From Herbaspirillum frisingense (GTDB taxonomy: Bacteria; Pseudomonadota; Gammaproteobacteria; Burkholderiales; Burkholderiaceae_D), in assembly GCA_009914615.1 (NCBI GenBank), contig WNDX01000001.1, positions 21,047-85,046 of the forward strand: a stretch of 64,000 bases of DNA. Reading direction: 5' to 3'. Below are positions 19,742 to 30,449 of this stretch, one piece after another (within the stretch, counting starts at the first letter, position 1; each line of letters begins with the position of its first letter). The notes below the pieces were generated by a model. It ran no database searches. It was not told the DNA's origin and was given only the letters and a program-made list of their open reading frames with translations. The position numbers were made by a program, and so were the translations under genes.

Positions 19742-20494
19742 GTGTTCAGCCGACTCAGAGAAGACATCGCCAGCATCCGCGAGCGCGACCCCGCCGCGCG
19801 CAACAGTTGGGAGGTGTTGACCTGTTATCCCGGCCTGCACGCGGTGATCATGCATCGCTGGGCCAAGGCGTGCTGGATGGCCGACATGAAGTGGCTGGGG
19901 CGCTTCGTCTCGCACCTGGCGCGCGGGCTGACCGGCATCGAAATCCATCCGGGCGCCACCATCGGCCGCCGCGTCTTCATCGACCATGGCTTCGGCGTGG
20001 TGATCGGCGAGACCGCGGTGATTGGCGACGATTGCACCATCTACCAGGGCGTGACCCTGGGCGGCACCTCGCTGTCCAAGGGCGCCAAGCGGCATCCGAC
20101 GCTGGGGCGCGGCGCCATCATCGGCGCCGGCGCCAAGGTGTTGGGTGGCTTTACCGTGGGCGACGGCGCCAAGGTCGGCTCCAATGCGGTGGTGACCAAG
20201 GCGGTGCCGGCCGGCGCCACGGCGGTGGGCAATCCGGCCCGCATCATCGAGCGCAATCCGATGCAGGATGTGCGCGGACAAGCCGCCGCGCGCATGTTCG
20301 CGGCCTATGGCGTGATGCCCAACGGCGACGATCCGCTGTCCAAGGCCTTGCATGGCCTGATCAATCAGGTGGCGGCGCAGGAGCACCAGCTGGAAGCGGT
20401 GCTGGCAGCCTTGAAAGGGGCGGGGATAGGGTGTCGCCGACTCGATGAATTGAGCAGCTTCGATGCGGAGCAGTTGAACCGGCTGGTGGATTGA
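19742..20494 (+). CDS. cysE: Serine O-acetyltransferase
   Basis: GTG start; [45 protein letters not shown], left-handed beta-helix hexapeptides. Confidence 0.93.
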   Translation: MFSRLREDIASIRERDPAARNSWEVLTCYPGLHAVIMHRWAKACWMADMKWLGRFVSHLARGLTGIEIHPGATIGRRVFIDHGFGVVIGETAVIGDDCTIYQGVTLGGTSLSKGAKRHPTLGRGAIIGAGAKVLGGFTVGDGAKVGSNAVVTKAVPAGATAVGNPARIIERNPMQDVRGQAAARMFAAYGVMPNGDDPLSKALHGLINQVAAQEHQLEAVLAALKGAGIGCRRLDELSSFDAEQLNRLVD

Positions 20495-20666
20495 GCCGGG
20501 GCGGGGTGTAGGCTTTGCGAAAGAGGGATGGGCGGGCCTCTGAAGCCGCTGCATCCCCGCTGGCGCGGGGACCCGCGACTTTTGCCGCGCCTCGCCGGCG
20601 ATCGGATCGGTCGCTACCGGAAGCCGGCCATGCAGCCCGGCTTCCGGCCAGACACGGTCAGGTCAA

Positions 20667-21464
20667 TCAGCCGATCTCGGCGCCGTCAGCGCCGTGGCGA
20701 TGCAGCACGCCATCCGCCGTCAGGCTGATCCAGCCGCCGCGCGGCGTTTCCACGTCGTATTCCCAATCCGGCAGCACATAACGCAGGCGCTGTGCTTCCC
20801 CGTCGCCCAGGTGATGCAGGGCAGGGCGATGCGTATGGCCGTGGATCAGCACGCGGGTGCCGGTCTGCGCGAACAGCTGGTCGATGGCGCCGGCGTTGAC
20901 GTCCATGATCTCGACCGTCTTGTTCTGGTTGGCGTCCTGGCTGTTCTTGCGGATGCCTTCGATGATGGCCTTGCGCTGGGCCAGCGGCATCGCCAGGAAC
21001 TGCTGCTGGTAGGCCGGCTGGCGCACCTGCGCGCGAAAGGCCATGTAGGCGTGGTCGTCGGTGCATTGCGCGTCGCCATGGGCCAGCGCGATGGTGCGTC
21101 CGGCCAGCGTGATCACGTGCGGGTCGTCGAGCAGCACCAGTCCCGCCGCATCGGCAAAGCCCTGGCCGACCAGGAAGTCGCGGTTGCCGGCGATCCAGAA
21201 AATTGCCACGCCTTGCTTGTGCACTGCCTGGATGGCATCGGCGATCTGCTGGTTGTACGGGGTCGCGAGGTCGTCGTCGCCGGCCCAGTATTCGAAGATG
21301 TCGCCCAGCAGGTAGAGCTGCTGCGTCCGGGCGGCGTGGGTTTGCAGGAACGCGAGGAAGGCTGCGGTGGTGCGTGGCAGCGAAGCCTGCAGATGGAGGT
21401 CTGAAACAAAAAGCGCAACCGTCGGTTGCGCTTTTTGCATGAACTGGAAATCAGTCATCGTCAC
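20667..21464 (-). CDS. lpxH: UDP-2,3-diacylglucosamine diphosphatase
   Basis: VALFVSDLHLQASLP, LLGDIFEYWAGDDD, IAGNRDFLVGQGFA, LIHGHTHRPALH; start may be ATG at 21440 or 21464. Confidence 0.93.
   Translation of the reverse strand: MTMTDFQFMQKAQPTVALFVSDLHLQASLPRTTAAFLAFLQTHAARTQQLYLLGDIFEYWAGDDDLATPYNQQIADAIQAVHKQGVAIFWIAGNRDFLVGQGFADAAGLVLLDDPHVITLAGRTIALAHGDAQCTDDHAYMAFRAQVRQPAYQQQFLAMPLAQRKAIIEGIRKNSQDANQNKTVEIMDVNAGAIDQLFAQTGTRVLIHGHTHRPALHHLGDGEAQRLRYVLPDWEYDVETPRGGWISLTADGVLHRHGADGAEIG
21407..21437 (-). terminator. Terminator-like hairpin inside lpxH 5' coding region
   Basis: caaaaagcgcaacc/gtc/ggttgcgctttttg, 14-bp perfect stem with T-rich flank. Confidence 0.55.
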
Positions 21465-21478
21465 GGGCTGGGCGATGC

Positions 21479-21967
21479 TCAGACCACTTCAGCCTTCTCG
21501 ATCACGACGTCTTCCGCCGGGACGTCGGCGAACATGCCGGCGCGGGTGGTCTTGACGCCCTTGATCTTGTCCACGACTTCCGTGCCTTCGACGACCTTGC
21601 CGAACACACAGTAGCCCCAGCCGTCCTGACCCGGGAAGTCCAGGAAGCTGTTGTTCTTGACGTTGATGAAGAACTGCGCCGAGGCCGAGTGCGGTGCGGC
21701 GGTGCGGGCCATGGCCAGGGTGTAGGGCTCGTTCTTCAGGCCGTTCTTGGCTTCGTTCTCGATCGGCTCGTTGGTTTCCTTTTGCTTCATGCCCGGTTCG
21801 AAGCCGCCGCCCTGGATCATGAAACCGTCGATGACGCGGTGGAAGATGGTGCCGTTGTAGTGGCCGGCGTTCACGTAAGCCAGGAAGTTTTCAACGGTCT
21901 TCGGCGCCTTTTCCGCGTCCAGTTCGATCTTGATGTTGCCGTGGTTGGTGGTGAGCAGAACAGCCAT
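21479..21967 (-). CDS. ppiB: Peptidyl-prolyl cis-trans isomerase (cyclophilin), cytoplasmic
   Basis: [55 protein letters not shown]. Confidence 0.93.
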   Translation of the reverse strand: MAVLLTTNHGNIKIELDAEKAPKTVENFLAYVNAGHYNGTIFHRVIDGFMIQGGGFEPGMKQKETNEPIENEAKNGLKNEPYTLAMARTAAPHSASAQFFINVKNNSFLDFPGQDGWGYCVFGKVVEGTEVVDKIKGVKTTRAGMFADVPAEDVVIEKAEVV

Positions 21968-21996
21968 GTTGAATCCTTTGCTTGATGAAGATAAAT

Positions 21997-22028
21997 AAAA
22001 AAACGAGGCGGGCCACCGAGGCCCGCCT
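21997..22028 (-). terminator. Rho-independent terminator of periplasmic cyclophilin gene
   Basis: Minus strand aggcgggcc tcggt ggcccgcct cgttttttta. Confidence 0.8.
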
Positions 22029-22051
22029 GGCGTCAGATCCGGAAACGGAGC

Positions 22052-22621
22052 TTACTTGACGATGGTCGCCGATTCGATCACGACCGGTGTCGCCGGCACG
22101 TCGCCACCGCCGGTGCGCACCTGCTTGATCTTGTCCACCACATCGGCGCCCTGGATCACCTTGCCGAACACCGCGTAACCCGCGCCGTCCTGGCCCGGAT
22201 AGTCCAGGAAGCGGTTGTTGGCGACGTTGATGAAGAACTGGGCGGTCGCCGAGTTCGGGGCCATGGTGCGCGCCATGGCGATAGTATAAACCTCGTTCTT
22301 CAAACCGTTGCTGGCCTCGTTCTTGATCGGGGCGTCGGTCTGCTTTTCGCGCATGTTCTGGTCATAGCCGCCGCCCTGGATCATGAAGCCGTTGATCACG
22401 CGGTGGAACACGGTGCCGTTGTATTGGCCCTTCTTGACGTATTTCAGGAAATTGTCCACGGAGACCGGCGCCTTCTCGGCATTGAGCTCGACCGTGATGT
22501 TGCCCATGCTGGTCTTGAGCAGCACCTGCGGAGCATCGGCGGCGAAGGCCGGGGCGGCCAGCGAAACGGAAAGGGAGAGTGCTGCGGCGGCGCCCAGCAG
22601 GCTACGGCGAGAGATCATCAT
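22052..22621 (-). CDS. Periplasmic peptidyl-prolyl cis-trans isomerase (cyclophilin)
   Basis: [30 protein letters not shown] signal peptide, then cyclophilin domain; ATGA overlap with upstream gene. Confidence 0.92.
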   Translation of the reverse strand: MMISRRSLLGAAAALSLSVSLAAPAFAADAPQVLLKTSMGNITVELNAEKAPVSVDNFLKYVKKGQYNGTVFHRVINGFMIQGGGYDQNMREKQTDAPIKNEASNGLKNEVYTIAMARTMAPNSATAQFFINVANNRFLDYPGQDGAGYAVFGKVIQGADVVDKIKQVRTGGGDVPATPVVIESATIVK

Positions 22622-23871
22622 GCATTGCCTTCGTAAATGATTTTCCATTGCGATCCTTCCTTGACCCAGTACTGGCGTTTGCGGATCGCGTTCTTGCTTT
22701 TGCCGACAGCGCTTTCTTGCGTGAAAGTGCTGACGATCATGTCTTCCGGCCCGCCAGGATAGCGGAACAGGCTGACATCGCGCAGTTTGACACTGGTGAA
22801 GCGGGCGCCGTTCATGCTCTTTTGCTGGCGGCCGTACCAGGTTGACAGGTTTTCGCCCTGGGCCGAGCGGAATTCGGGGGAGTAGTAGGCCAGCGTCTTG
22901 TCGCCGTCGGCGTTCTCCAGCGACTGCTGCCATTGCTCCAGCATGGCGGAGGCGGCTTCGCGCTGCTTGTTCCATTCGCCCTTGTCAACGAATTGCACGT
23001 GCTGGCTGATCACCACCACGGTCTTGCCGACCTCGGCGGTGGAGTACAGGCTCTGCAGATCCGGATTGGCCAGCACCACGCAGCCGTCGGAGGACAGCGG
23101 GGGGCGGCTGAAATTGTCGGACGGCGTGCCGTGCAGCCAGATGCCGTAGCCGCTGCGGCCGTTGCGCTTGTCCCATTCGTTCGGATAGGACAGCGGCAGC
23201 GCGCCGGTACCGTAGAAATCAGGCAGCTTGGGGCCGGGAATGCGGTTGTTGACGTAGTACACGCCGATCGGGGTGCGCTGGTCGCCTTCTTTTGCCTTAT
23301 TCGCGCCGTAGCGACCCTGCGAGATATAGTAGTCAGTCTGGTACTTCAGCTCGCCGCCTTGGTTCTCGTACACATACATGCGCGAGCGCGAGGTATCGAC
23401 CACCAGGATGTTCTTCTGGTCGTCGCCGACCTGCAGCACGGCCTTGGGAATCAGGCGGGGATCGGGTTTTTCCTGCAGCGAGCGGATGCGTACCATGGCT
23501 TCATCGCTCAGTTCCTTGAGCTTGTCCTGCGGGCCGTCCGGCATGGCGCCGAAATTGCGCACCGGGCGCGCGTGCATCATCAGCAGGTCGCCGCGCACCA
23601 GGTGCCCGAGGCGGAAGGTGGGATAGGTCGCCACCAAGGCGTCGGCCTTGACCTGGGCTTCGCGCAGGCGATTGGCGCCGAGATCCTTGTAGATATCGAT
23701 CAGCAGGGCTTCCGGGTCCGGCTTGCCGGGCGGCGCGGCCGGGCTGGCGCTCTGCGGAGGAATCGAGGAAGAGGAGGCGACGCTGCCCGTCGTGGGGAGG
23801 CCCGCCAGACACAACATCAGCAGGCGTCCCAGCACACGCGCAGGACGCCCTTGCAAAGCGCGATCCACCAA
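22618..23871 (-). CDS. L,D-transpeptidase family protein with C-terminal NTF2/Cds6-like domain
   Basis: [18 protein letters not shown]..., [25 protein letters not shown] catalytic motif; start TTG 23871 or GTG 23868. Confidence 0.88.
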   Translation of the reverse strand: MVDRALQGRPARVLGRLLMLCLAGLPTTGSVASSSSIPPQSASPAAPPGKPDPEALLIDIYKDLGANRLREAQVKADALVATYPTFRLGHLVRGDLLMMHARPVRNFGAMPDGPQDKLKELSDEAMVRIRSLQEKPDPRLIPKAVLQVGDDQKNILVVDTSRSRMYVYENQGGELKYQTDYYISQGRYGANKAKEGDQRTPIGVYYVNNRIPGPKLPDFYGTGALPLSYPNEWDKRNGRSGYGIWLHGTPSDNFSRPPLSSDGCVVLANPDLQSLYSTAEVGKTVVVISQHVQFVDKGEWNKQREAASAMLEQWQQSLENADGDKTLAYYSPEFRSAQGENLSTWYGRQQKSMNGARFTSVKLRDVSLFRYPGGPEDMIVSTFTQESAVGKSKNAIRKRQYWVKEGSQWKIIYEGNA

Positions 23872-25354
23872 TTATTACCCTCCCGATCGATCGTTCCTGT
23901 TTGATCAGCCATTTGTTGCCCTGTTTCACGAAAATCAGGGTCTTGCGGCTGTCCACCGTCAGCCGGTTGGAATTATATATCTGGCGATAGCGTACGGTCG
24001 CGGTATTGCCCTTGATGGCGATCTGGGCGTTGCTGACTTTCACGCTGATGTGGCCTTTGTCCTCGATGCGGGCGCGGCGTTCTTCGGCCCACTCCTTGCG
24101 GCTGGCGCCCTTGGGCGTGTCGAAGTCGCTGGCGTAGTGAGCCAGGTAGCTGCGCACGTCCTTGTCGCTCCAGGCCTTGGCCCAACTGTTGAGGGAGGCC
24201 AACACGGCGTTCTTGTCCTGGTCGGAGGCGGCGTCGGACTTGGCCTTGTCGGCCTTCGCCTTGTCCGCGGCGGCCTTGGCCTGCGCGGCCTTCTCGGCGG
24301 CGGCCAGTTTCTCGGCCTGGGCTGCCTTCTCCTTCTCGGCGCGGGCGGCCTTTTCTTTCTCCAGGCGCTCGGCCTTGTCCTTTTCCTTCTGGGCCAGCAA
24401 ATCCTTCTGTTTCTGCTCGGCGGCGGCCTTGTCGGCAGCCAGCTTGTCTGCGCGGGCGCGGTCGGCGGCGGCTTTCTCGGCCGCCTTGTCCGCCGCGGCC
24501 TTGTCCGCAGCCGCCTTCTCGGTGGCGGCCTTATCCGCAGCCGCCTTGTCTGCCGCGGCTTTCTCGGCGGCAGTCTTGTCGGCCGATGCCTTGGCGATAG
24601 CGGTCTTTTCAGCCGCGGCCTTGTCTGCGGCTGCCTGCTGGGCGGCCTTCTCGGCGGCCAGCGCCTTGGCGCGTTCCTGCTGTTCGGCAGCGGCGGCGTC
24701 CGCCTTGGCCTTGGCATCGCGCTGCGCCTGGGCGGCCTGGCCGGGGGCGGCGCTGGCCAGGCGCGGCACGGTGCCGCCGGTGGCGTTGCCGTTGAGCGAG
24801 CGCAGCAGGGTCAGCTTGGGCTGCGGCACGTTGTTGGCCGGGTCGATCTGCAAGGCCTTGTCATAAGCTTGGCTGGCCAGCTTGGCGTACACGTCGCCCA
24901 GGTTTTCCAGCGCCGTGGCATAGGTCGGGTTGGTGCGCATGGCCATGTCCAGCGCGGCGCGCGCCTTGTCGTACTGGCCGTCGGCCGCGTACAGCACGGC
25001 CAGGTTGTTGTACGGCTCGGGCAGGTCGGGGAAGTCCTCGGTCAGTTTCGCGAACACGGCGATGGCCTCGGCAGAACGGTTTTGTTCTGCTAAGATCAGG
25101 CCTTTCGTGAAACGCAGTTGCGCATCGCGCGGGTGTTTCGCGAGTATGGCGTCGGTCTTCGTCAGCGCTTCGGCGTACTGGCCGGCCCGCATCAGCTTGT
25201 TGATGTCGGACATTTCGCTGGCGTGGGCGGGCGTTGCAGGCACCGCGAAGAGGGCGGCCACAAGGCTGGACATCATTGCCGTCTTGTGGGCAGTTCTGCT
25301 GATCAAACCGCGCAAACCATGAATAGATGTCTGTTCTTGTGATTCTGGGGGCAT
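23501..25354 (-). CDS. TPR-repeat protein with Ala/Lys-rich linker and C-terminal Cds6/NTF2-like domain; C-terminal ~124 aa out of frame over the downstream LDT gene
   Basis: TPR units (AEALTKTDAILAKHPRDAQLRFTKGLI...), (AAADKAAAEK)n linker, LNSWAKAWSDKDVRSYLAHYASDFDTP...NKWLIKQERS, then [15 protein letters not shown]... overlapping LDT. Confidence 0.75.
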   Translation of the reverse strand: MPPESQEQTSIHGLRGLISRTAHKTAMMSSLVAALFAVPATPAHASEMSDINKLMRAGQYAEALTKTDAILAKHPRDAQLRFTKGLILAEQNRSAEAIAVFAKLTEDFPDLPEPYNNLAVLYAADGQYDKARAALDMAMRTNPTYATALENLGDVYAKLASQAYDKALQIDPANNVPQPKLTLLRSLNGNATGGTVPRLASAAPGQAAQAQRDAKAKADAAAAEQQERAKALAAEKAAQQAAADKAAAEKTAIAKASADKTAAEKAAADKAAADKAATEKAAADKAAADKAAEKAAADRARADKLAADKAAAEQKQKDLLAQKEKDKAERLEKEKAARAEKEKAAQAEKLAAAEKAAQAKAAADKAKADKAKSDAASDQDKNAVLASLNSWAKAWSDKDVRSYLAHYASDFDTPKGASRKEWAEERRARIEDKGHISVKVSNAQIAIKGNTATVRYRQIYNSNRLTVDSRKTLIFVKQGNKWLIKQERSIGRVIIGGSRFARASCACAGTPADVVSGGPPHDGQRRLLFLDSSAERQPGRAARQAGPGSPADRYLQGSRRQSPARSPGQGRRLGGDLSHLPPRAPGARRPADDARAPGAQFRRHAGRPAGQAQGTER

Positions 25355-25578
25355 GGTTTTATCGATGCTATACTCGAAGAAAGCAGGCATTTTATATCAA
25401 ACAAGCACTACAAAAAGAGGTTTGGCTACCGTGTCGCGTTCATGTTGCAAGCGCTGCTAGAACAATGATCCAAGGGCAATGGCACCCATCCGGAAGCACT
25501 CTTCCTGACGCCGGCCCCAAGCGGAAAGCATGACCACGGCACTGTCACCAGTGCAGCCGAACCGAGAATTCCCATCCC

Positions 25579-26970
25579 ATGAGCGAGCTCAAGATTTACA
25601 ACACGCTAGCGCGTGATAAGCAGACCTTTTCCCCGATCGAACCAGGCAAGGTGCGCTTGTACGTGTGCGGCATGACCGTGTATGACTATTGCCATATCGG
25701 CCATGCCCGCGTGCTGGTGGTGTTCGACATGGTGCAGCGCTGGCTGCGCGCAAGCGGCTTTGACGTCACTTATGTGCGCAACGTCACCGACATCGACGAC
25801 AAGATCATCAAGCGCGCCGTCGAAAACCGCGAATCCATCCAGCAACTGACCGACCGTTTCATCACGGCGATGAACGAGGATGCGGCCGCCCTGGGCGTGC
25901 AACGCCCCGACCACGAGCCGCGCGCCACGCAATACGTGCCGCAGATGCTGGAACTGATCCGCAAGCTGGAACAGAACGGCCTGGCCTATAAGGCCGCCGA
26001 TGGCGACGTCAACTACTCGGTGCGCGATTTCCCTGGCTACGGCAAGCTGTCCGGCAAGTCGCTGGACGACCTGCGCGCCGGCGAACGGGTGGACGTCAAC
26101 ACCGGCAAGCGTGATCCGCTGGATTTCGTGCTGTGGAAGGCCGCCAAGGAAAGCGAACCGGACGAAGCCAAGTGGGATTCGCAATGGGGCCGCGGCCGCC
26201 CGGGCTGGCATATCGAGTGCTCGGCGATGTCGAGCGACCTGCTGGGCGACCACTTCGACATCCATGGCGGTGGCCAGGATCTGCAATTCCCCCATCACGA
26301 AAACGAAATCGCTCAGTCCGAAGGCGCGCACCAGCACACCTTCGTCAATTATTGGATGCACAACGGCTTCGTGCGCATCGATAACGAGAAGATGTCGAAG
26401 TCCCTGGGCAACTTCTTTACCATCCGCGAAGTGCTGCAACAGTACGATTCGGAAGTGCTGCGCTTTTTCATCCTGCGCGCCCACTACCGCAGCCCGCTGA
26501 ACTATTCCGACGCCCACCTGGACGACGCGCGCCAGGCGCTGACCCGCCTGTACACGGCCCTGAAGGACGTGCCGGCGGAAGCGGGCGGCCTGGACGCCGG
26601 CGAGGCGCATGCGCTGCGCCTGGCCGAGGCGCTGAACGACGATTTCAATACGCCGGTGGCAATATCGGTGCTGTTCGAACTGGCCAATGAAGTCAACCGC
26701 AGCCGCTCGCCGCAGCACGCACGCCAGCTCAAGGCGTTGGCCGGCGTGCTGGGCCTGCTGCAGCGCGAACCGGCGGAATTCCTGAAGGGTGGCCCGGAGA
26801 GCGCGGGCGGCCTGGACGAGGCCGGCATCGAGGAACTGATCGCCGCCCGCGCGGCGGCCAAGCAGGGCAAGAACTTTGCCGAGGCGGACCGCATCCGTGC
26901 GGAACTGACCGCTGCCGGCATCATTCTGGAAGACAAACCGGGCGGCCTGACCGAATGGCGGAGAGCTTGA
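25579..26970 (+). CDS. cysS: Cysteinyl-tRNA synthetase
   Basis: [37 protein letters not shown]. Confidence 0.97.
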   Translation: MSELKIYNTLARDKQTFSPIEPGKVRLYVCGMTVYDYCHIGHARVLVVFDMVQRWLRASGFDVTYVRNVTDIDDKIIKRAVENRESIQQLTDRFITAMNEDAAALGVQRPDHEPRATQYVPQMLELIRKLEQNGLAYKAADGDVNYSVRDFPGYGKLSGKSLDDLRAGERVDVNTGKRDPLDFVLWKAAKESEPDEAKWDSQWGRGRPGWHIECSAMSSDLLGDHFDIHGGGQDLQFPHHENEIAQSEGAHQHTFVNYWMHNGFVRIDNEKMSKSLGNFFTIREVLQQYDSEVLRFFILRAHYRSPLNYSDAHLDDARQALTRLYTALKDVPAEAGGLDAGEAHALRLAEALNDDFNTPVAISVLFELANEVNRSRSPQHARQLKALAGVLGLLQREPAEFLKGGPESAGGLDEAGIEELIAARAAAKQGKNFAEADRIRAELTAAGIILEDKPGGLTEWRRA

Positions 26971-26971
26971 G

Positions 26972-27631
26972 TTGAATACCAACAGAAAAACAAATCCGGC
27001 CGATCCCAGTCTGATCGTCCCGGCTTACTGGGAAGACGCCAAGGCCGAGCTGATGAAGCGCGACCGCATCATGCGCAAGATCATCCCCCAGTTCGGCGAT
27101 CTGCAACTGACCGTGCGCGGCGACGCCTTCACCACGCTGGCGCGCTCCATCATCGGCCAGCAGATTTCGACCAAGGCTGCCAATGCCGTGTGGCAACGTT
27201 TCGTCGAAGCCTGTCCCAAATGCGTTCCGGCCCAGGTCATCCGCACCGGCCCGGAAGGGCTGGCGGCCTGCGGCCTGTCCAAGCGCAAGGCCGAATACAT
27301 CCTCGACCTGGCCGACCATTTCAAGGCCAAGACCGTGCATCCGGACAAATGGACCGAGATGGAAGACGAGGACGTCATCGCGGAAATGATCCAGATCCGC
27401 GGCATCGGCCGCTGGACAGCCGAGATGTTTTTGATATTTAATCTGCTGCGCCCGAACGTGCTGCCGCTGGATGACCTGGGATTGCTCAAGGGCATCAGCA
27501 TCAGCTATTTCTCGGGCGAGCCCGTGTCGCGCAGCGATGCGCGCGAAGTCGCCGCGAACTGGGAACCGTGGCGCACCGTTGCCACATGGTATCTCTGGCG
27601 CAGCCTGGACCCGCTGCCGTCGGACTATTGA
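26972..27631 (+). CDS. DNA-3-methyladenine glycosylase (AlkA-type, HhH-GPD)
   Basis: TTG start; FTTLARSIIGQQISTKAANAVWQRF, IRGIGRWTAEMFLIF. Confidence 0.9.
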   Translation: MNTNRKTNPADPSLIVPAYWEDAKAELMKRDRIMRKIIPQFGDLQLTVRGDAFTTLARSIIGQQISTKAANAVWQRFVEACPKCVPAQVIRTGPEGLAACGLSKRKAEYILDLADHFKAKTVHPDKWTEMEDEDVIAEMIQIRGIGRWTAEMFLIFNLLRPNVLPLDDLGLLKGISISYFSGEPVSRSDAREVAANWEPWRTVATWYLWRSLDPLPSDY

Positions 27632-27779
27632 TATCGGGGAAGAGGCCGGGGTAGGCCGCTGGTGTATACTCCGCTCCTCGCAAGATTGAAGGCAAACCGG
27701 CGATGCCGCGTTCGTGAAGCTGAAACCCGCATGGGACGGACTTCCCGCACATCACCGGACTTGTTGAAAAAGGAACACA

Positions 27780-28760
27780 ATGAGTAAATCGACAACGACT
27801 TTTCTGGGCTTCGAGCAGGCCATCGCCGAGCTGGATGCCAAGATCGAAGAGTTGCGTTTTGTACAGGACGACTCGGCCGTCGACATCTCGGAAGAGATCG
27901 AACGCCTGGTCAAGAAAAGCCAGCAACTGACCAAGGACATCTACGCCAAGCTCACGCCCTGGCAGGTCTCGCAGATTGCCCGCCACCCGCAGCGCCCCTA
28001 CACCATGGACTACGTCCGTGAGTGCTTCACCGACTTCCACGAACTGCATGGCGACCGCACCTTCGCCGACGACCAGTCCATCGTCGGCGGTCTGGCCCGC
28101 TTCAACGGCCAGGCGTGCATGGTGATCGGCCACCAGAAAGGCCGCGACACCAAGGAACGCGCGCTGCGCAACTTCGGCATGCCCAAGCCGGAAGGCTATC
28201 GCAAGGCGATGCGCCTGATGAAGGTGGCCGAGAAATTCAACTTGCCGATCTTTACCTTCGTCGATACCCCCGGCGCCTTCCCCGGCATCGATGCGGAAGA
28301 ACGCGGCCAGTCCGAAGCCATCGGCCATAACCTGTACGTGATGGCCGAACTGAAGGTGCCGCTGATCGCCACCATCATCGGCGAAGGCGGTTCCGGCGGC
28401 GCATTGGCGATCGCCGTGGGCGACTCGGTGCTGATGCTGCAATACGCGACCTACTCGGTGATCTCGCCGGAAGGCTGCGCTTCCATCCTCTGGAAGACCG
28501 CCGACCGCGCCGCCGATGCGGCCGAAGCGCTGGGCCTGACCGCGCATCGCCTCAAGGCCATCGGCTTGATCGACAAGATCGTCAACGAACCGCTGGGCGG
28601 CGCGCATCGCGATCCCAAGCAGATGGCGTCGCTGCTCAAGCGCGCGCTGTCGGACACGCTGCGCCAGTTCCAGGGCATGAAGACCAAGGAACTGCTGGCG
28701 GCGCGTCACGAGAAGCTGATGGCTTACGGCAAGTTCAAGGAATTGAACTCGGCTGAATAA
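27780..28760 (+). CDS. accA: Acetyl-CoA carboxylase carboxyltransferase subunit alpha
   Basis: 326 aa; [63 protein letters not shown]. Confidence 0.97.
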   Translation: MSKSTTTFLGFEQAIAELDAKIEELRFVQDDSAVDISEEIERLVKKSQQLTKDIYAKLTPWQVSQIARHPQRPYTMDYVRECFTDFHELHGDRTFADDQSIVGGLARFNGQACMVIGHQKGRDTKERALRNFGMPKPEGYRKAMRLMKVAEKFNLPIFTFVDTPGAFPGIDAEERGQSEAIGHNLYVMAELKVPLIATIIGEGGSGGALAIAVGDSVLMLQYATYSVISPEGCASILWKTADRAADAAEALGLTAHRLKAIGLIDKIVNEPLGGAHRDPKQMASLLKRALSDTLRQFQGMKTKELLAARHEKLMAYGKFKELNSAE

Positions 28761-28899
28761 GTGGATCACTAAGCGGCTCACGCCCTTCCGGCCGCTGCGC
28801 GGCAGCGCCGGACAAGTCCAAGCGCCAGCGATCCGTCGCTGGCGTTTGTCGTTTCTGGATCGCTGCCTGATCCTTTCTTTCTGCTTGCCCGCCGATTTC

Positions 28900-30321
28900 A
28901 TGTCCGATCTTTCTTCCCCCTCCGATGATGCCATCCCCGCCGGCAAGGTCGCACAGGCATTGACGCAGGCCTTGCGCGGGGCGCTGGAGGCGATCGGTTT
29001 CGACGCTGGCGCCGATACGCTGGCCGTGGCTTATAGCGGTGGCCTGGATTCATCGGTGCTGCTCGACGTCGCCGCCGCATTGGCTGCGGAGCAGGGGCTG
29101 CGCCTGCTGGCGCTGCACGTGCATCACGGCTTGAGTCCCAACGCCGATGCCTGGCTGGCGCATTGCGCGCAGCGCTGCGCGGCGCTGGCGTTGCCGTTCC
29201 ATGCCGAGCGCGTGGCGCTGGACAAGGTCGCCGACAGCGGCGTGGAGGAGGCCGCGCGCCTGGCACGCTATGCCGCGCTCGGACGCCTGTGCCGCGAGCA
29301 CGGCGCGCGCCTGCTGCTGACCGCGCATCATCTCGACGACCAGGCGGAGACCGTGCTGCTGCAACTGCTGCGCGGCAGCGGGCTGGCGGGAATGTCCGGC
29401 ATGGAGGCGTCCAACACCGCCCCCGCGCTGCTGGGCGATGAAGCCACGCTGATCGCGCGCCCCTTCCTGGCGGCAACGCGCGCCCAGCTTGAAGCCTATG
29501 CGGACGGGCGCGGGCTGCCCCATATCGAAGACGAATCCAACGCCGACACGCGCTATGCACGCAATGCCCTGCGCCATCAGGTGATGCCGGCGCTGGGCCG
29601 GGCTTTCCCCGGTTTCCAGCAGCGCCTCGCGCGTGCCGCCGGGCATGCGCAGGGTGCGCAGGAACTGCTGCAGGAAGTGGCGCAGCAGGATCTGGCGCGC
29701 TGCGGCCACGAAAATCATTTGCTGATGCCGGCGTTGCGCGCGCTGAGCGAACAGCGCTTCTTCAACCTGATGCGCCACTGGTTCGCGTTGCGCGGCATGC
29801 GCATGCCGTCCGCGGCCTGGATGCAGGAGATGCGCAGCCAGTTGCTGGAAGCGGATGTGGAGGCGCAGCTCTGCGTGTCGCATCCCGACGGCGAGGTGCA
29901 TCGCTATCGCGAACGCGTATTCCTGGCGCCGCGCCGCACGCCGCCCGACGAGGGGCTGGTGCTGCGCCTGAAGTGGAATGGCGAGGCGAGCCTGGCCATA
30001 GCCCCGTACTACGGCGCGCTGCATTTCGATCGACTGGAGCAGGGCGATGCGCGGCCGGGCTTCGACGCCGGTTGGCTGCGGGCGCAGACGCTGCAGGTGC
30101 AGGGGCGCAGCGGCGGCGAGCGCATCAAGCTGGCCGCCAATCGTCCTGCGCGCAGTCTGAAGCAGCACTTCCAGAGTGCCGACGTGCCGGCCTGGGAGCG
30201 GCCGTTCCTGCCGCTGCTGCTGGCCGGCGACGCGCTGATCTTCGCGGCCGGCATCGGCATGGATTGCGCGCATTTCGCCACCGGCGGCGAGCGCATCGCC
30301 ATTCGCTGGCAGGCGCGCTGA
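28900..30321 (+). CDS. tilS: tRNA(Ile)-lysidine synthase
   Basis: VAYSGGLDSSVLLDVAA PP-loop, LTAHHLDDQAETVLLQLLRGSGLAGMSGM. Confidence 0.93.
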   Translation: MSDLSSPSDDAIPAGKVAQALTQALRGALEAIGFDAGADTLAVAYSGGLDSSVLLDVAAALAAEQGLRLLALHVHHGLSPNADAWLAHCAQRCAALALPFHAERVALDKVADSGVEEAARLARYAALGRLCREHGARLLLTAHHLDDQAETVLLQLLRGSGLAGMSGMEASNTAPALLGDEATLIARPFLAATRAQLEAYADGRGLPHIEDESNADTRYARNALRHQVMPALGRAFPGFQQRLARAAGHAQGAQELLQEVAQQDLARCGHENHLLMPALRALSEQRFFNLMRHWFALRGMRMPSAAWMQEMRSQLLEADVEAQLCVSHPDGEVHRYRERVFLAPRRTPPDEGLVLRLKWNGEASLAIAPYYGALHFDRLEQGDARPGFDAGWLRAQTLQVQGRSGGERIKLAANRPARSLKQHFQSADVPAWERPFLPLLLAGDALIFAAGIGMDCAHFATGGERIAIRWQAR

Positions 30322-30350
30322 TCCCGTCCCGCGTCATCGGCGGGAAAAAA

Positions 30351-30386
30351 ATGCCGCACCAAGGCCTTGCGGCGAGGGTGCGGCAT
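30351..30386. terminator. Putative rho-independent terminator
   Basis: atgccgcacc ... ggtgcggcat with flanking A-run (aaaaaa) for minus-strand transcription. Confidence 0.55.
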
Positions 30387-30449
30387 CTCAGTCATCCCTG
30401 ACATGGGTGGAGCGCCGGGGCGCTCCGGTGATGCTCCTTGCGCTACGGC

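Noticed and set aside
23723-25093. 456-aa plus-strand Gly/Leu-rich ORF
   Set aside because: Antisense of the Ala/Lys repeat of the TPR gene, low complexity.
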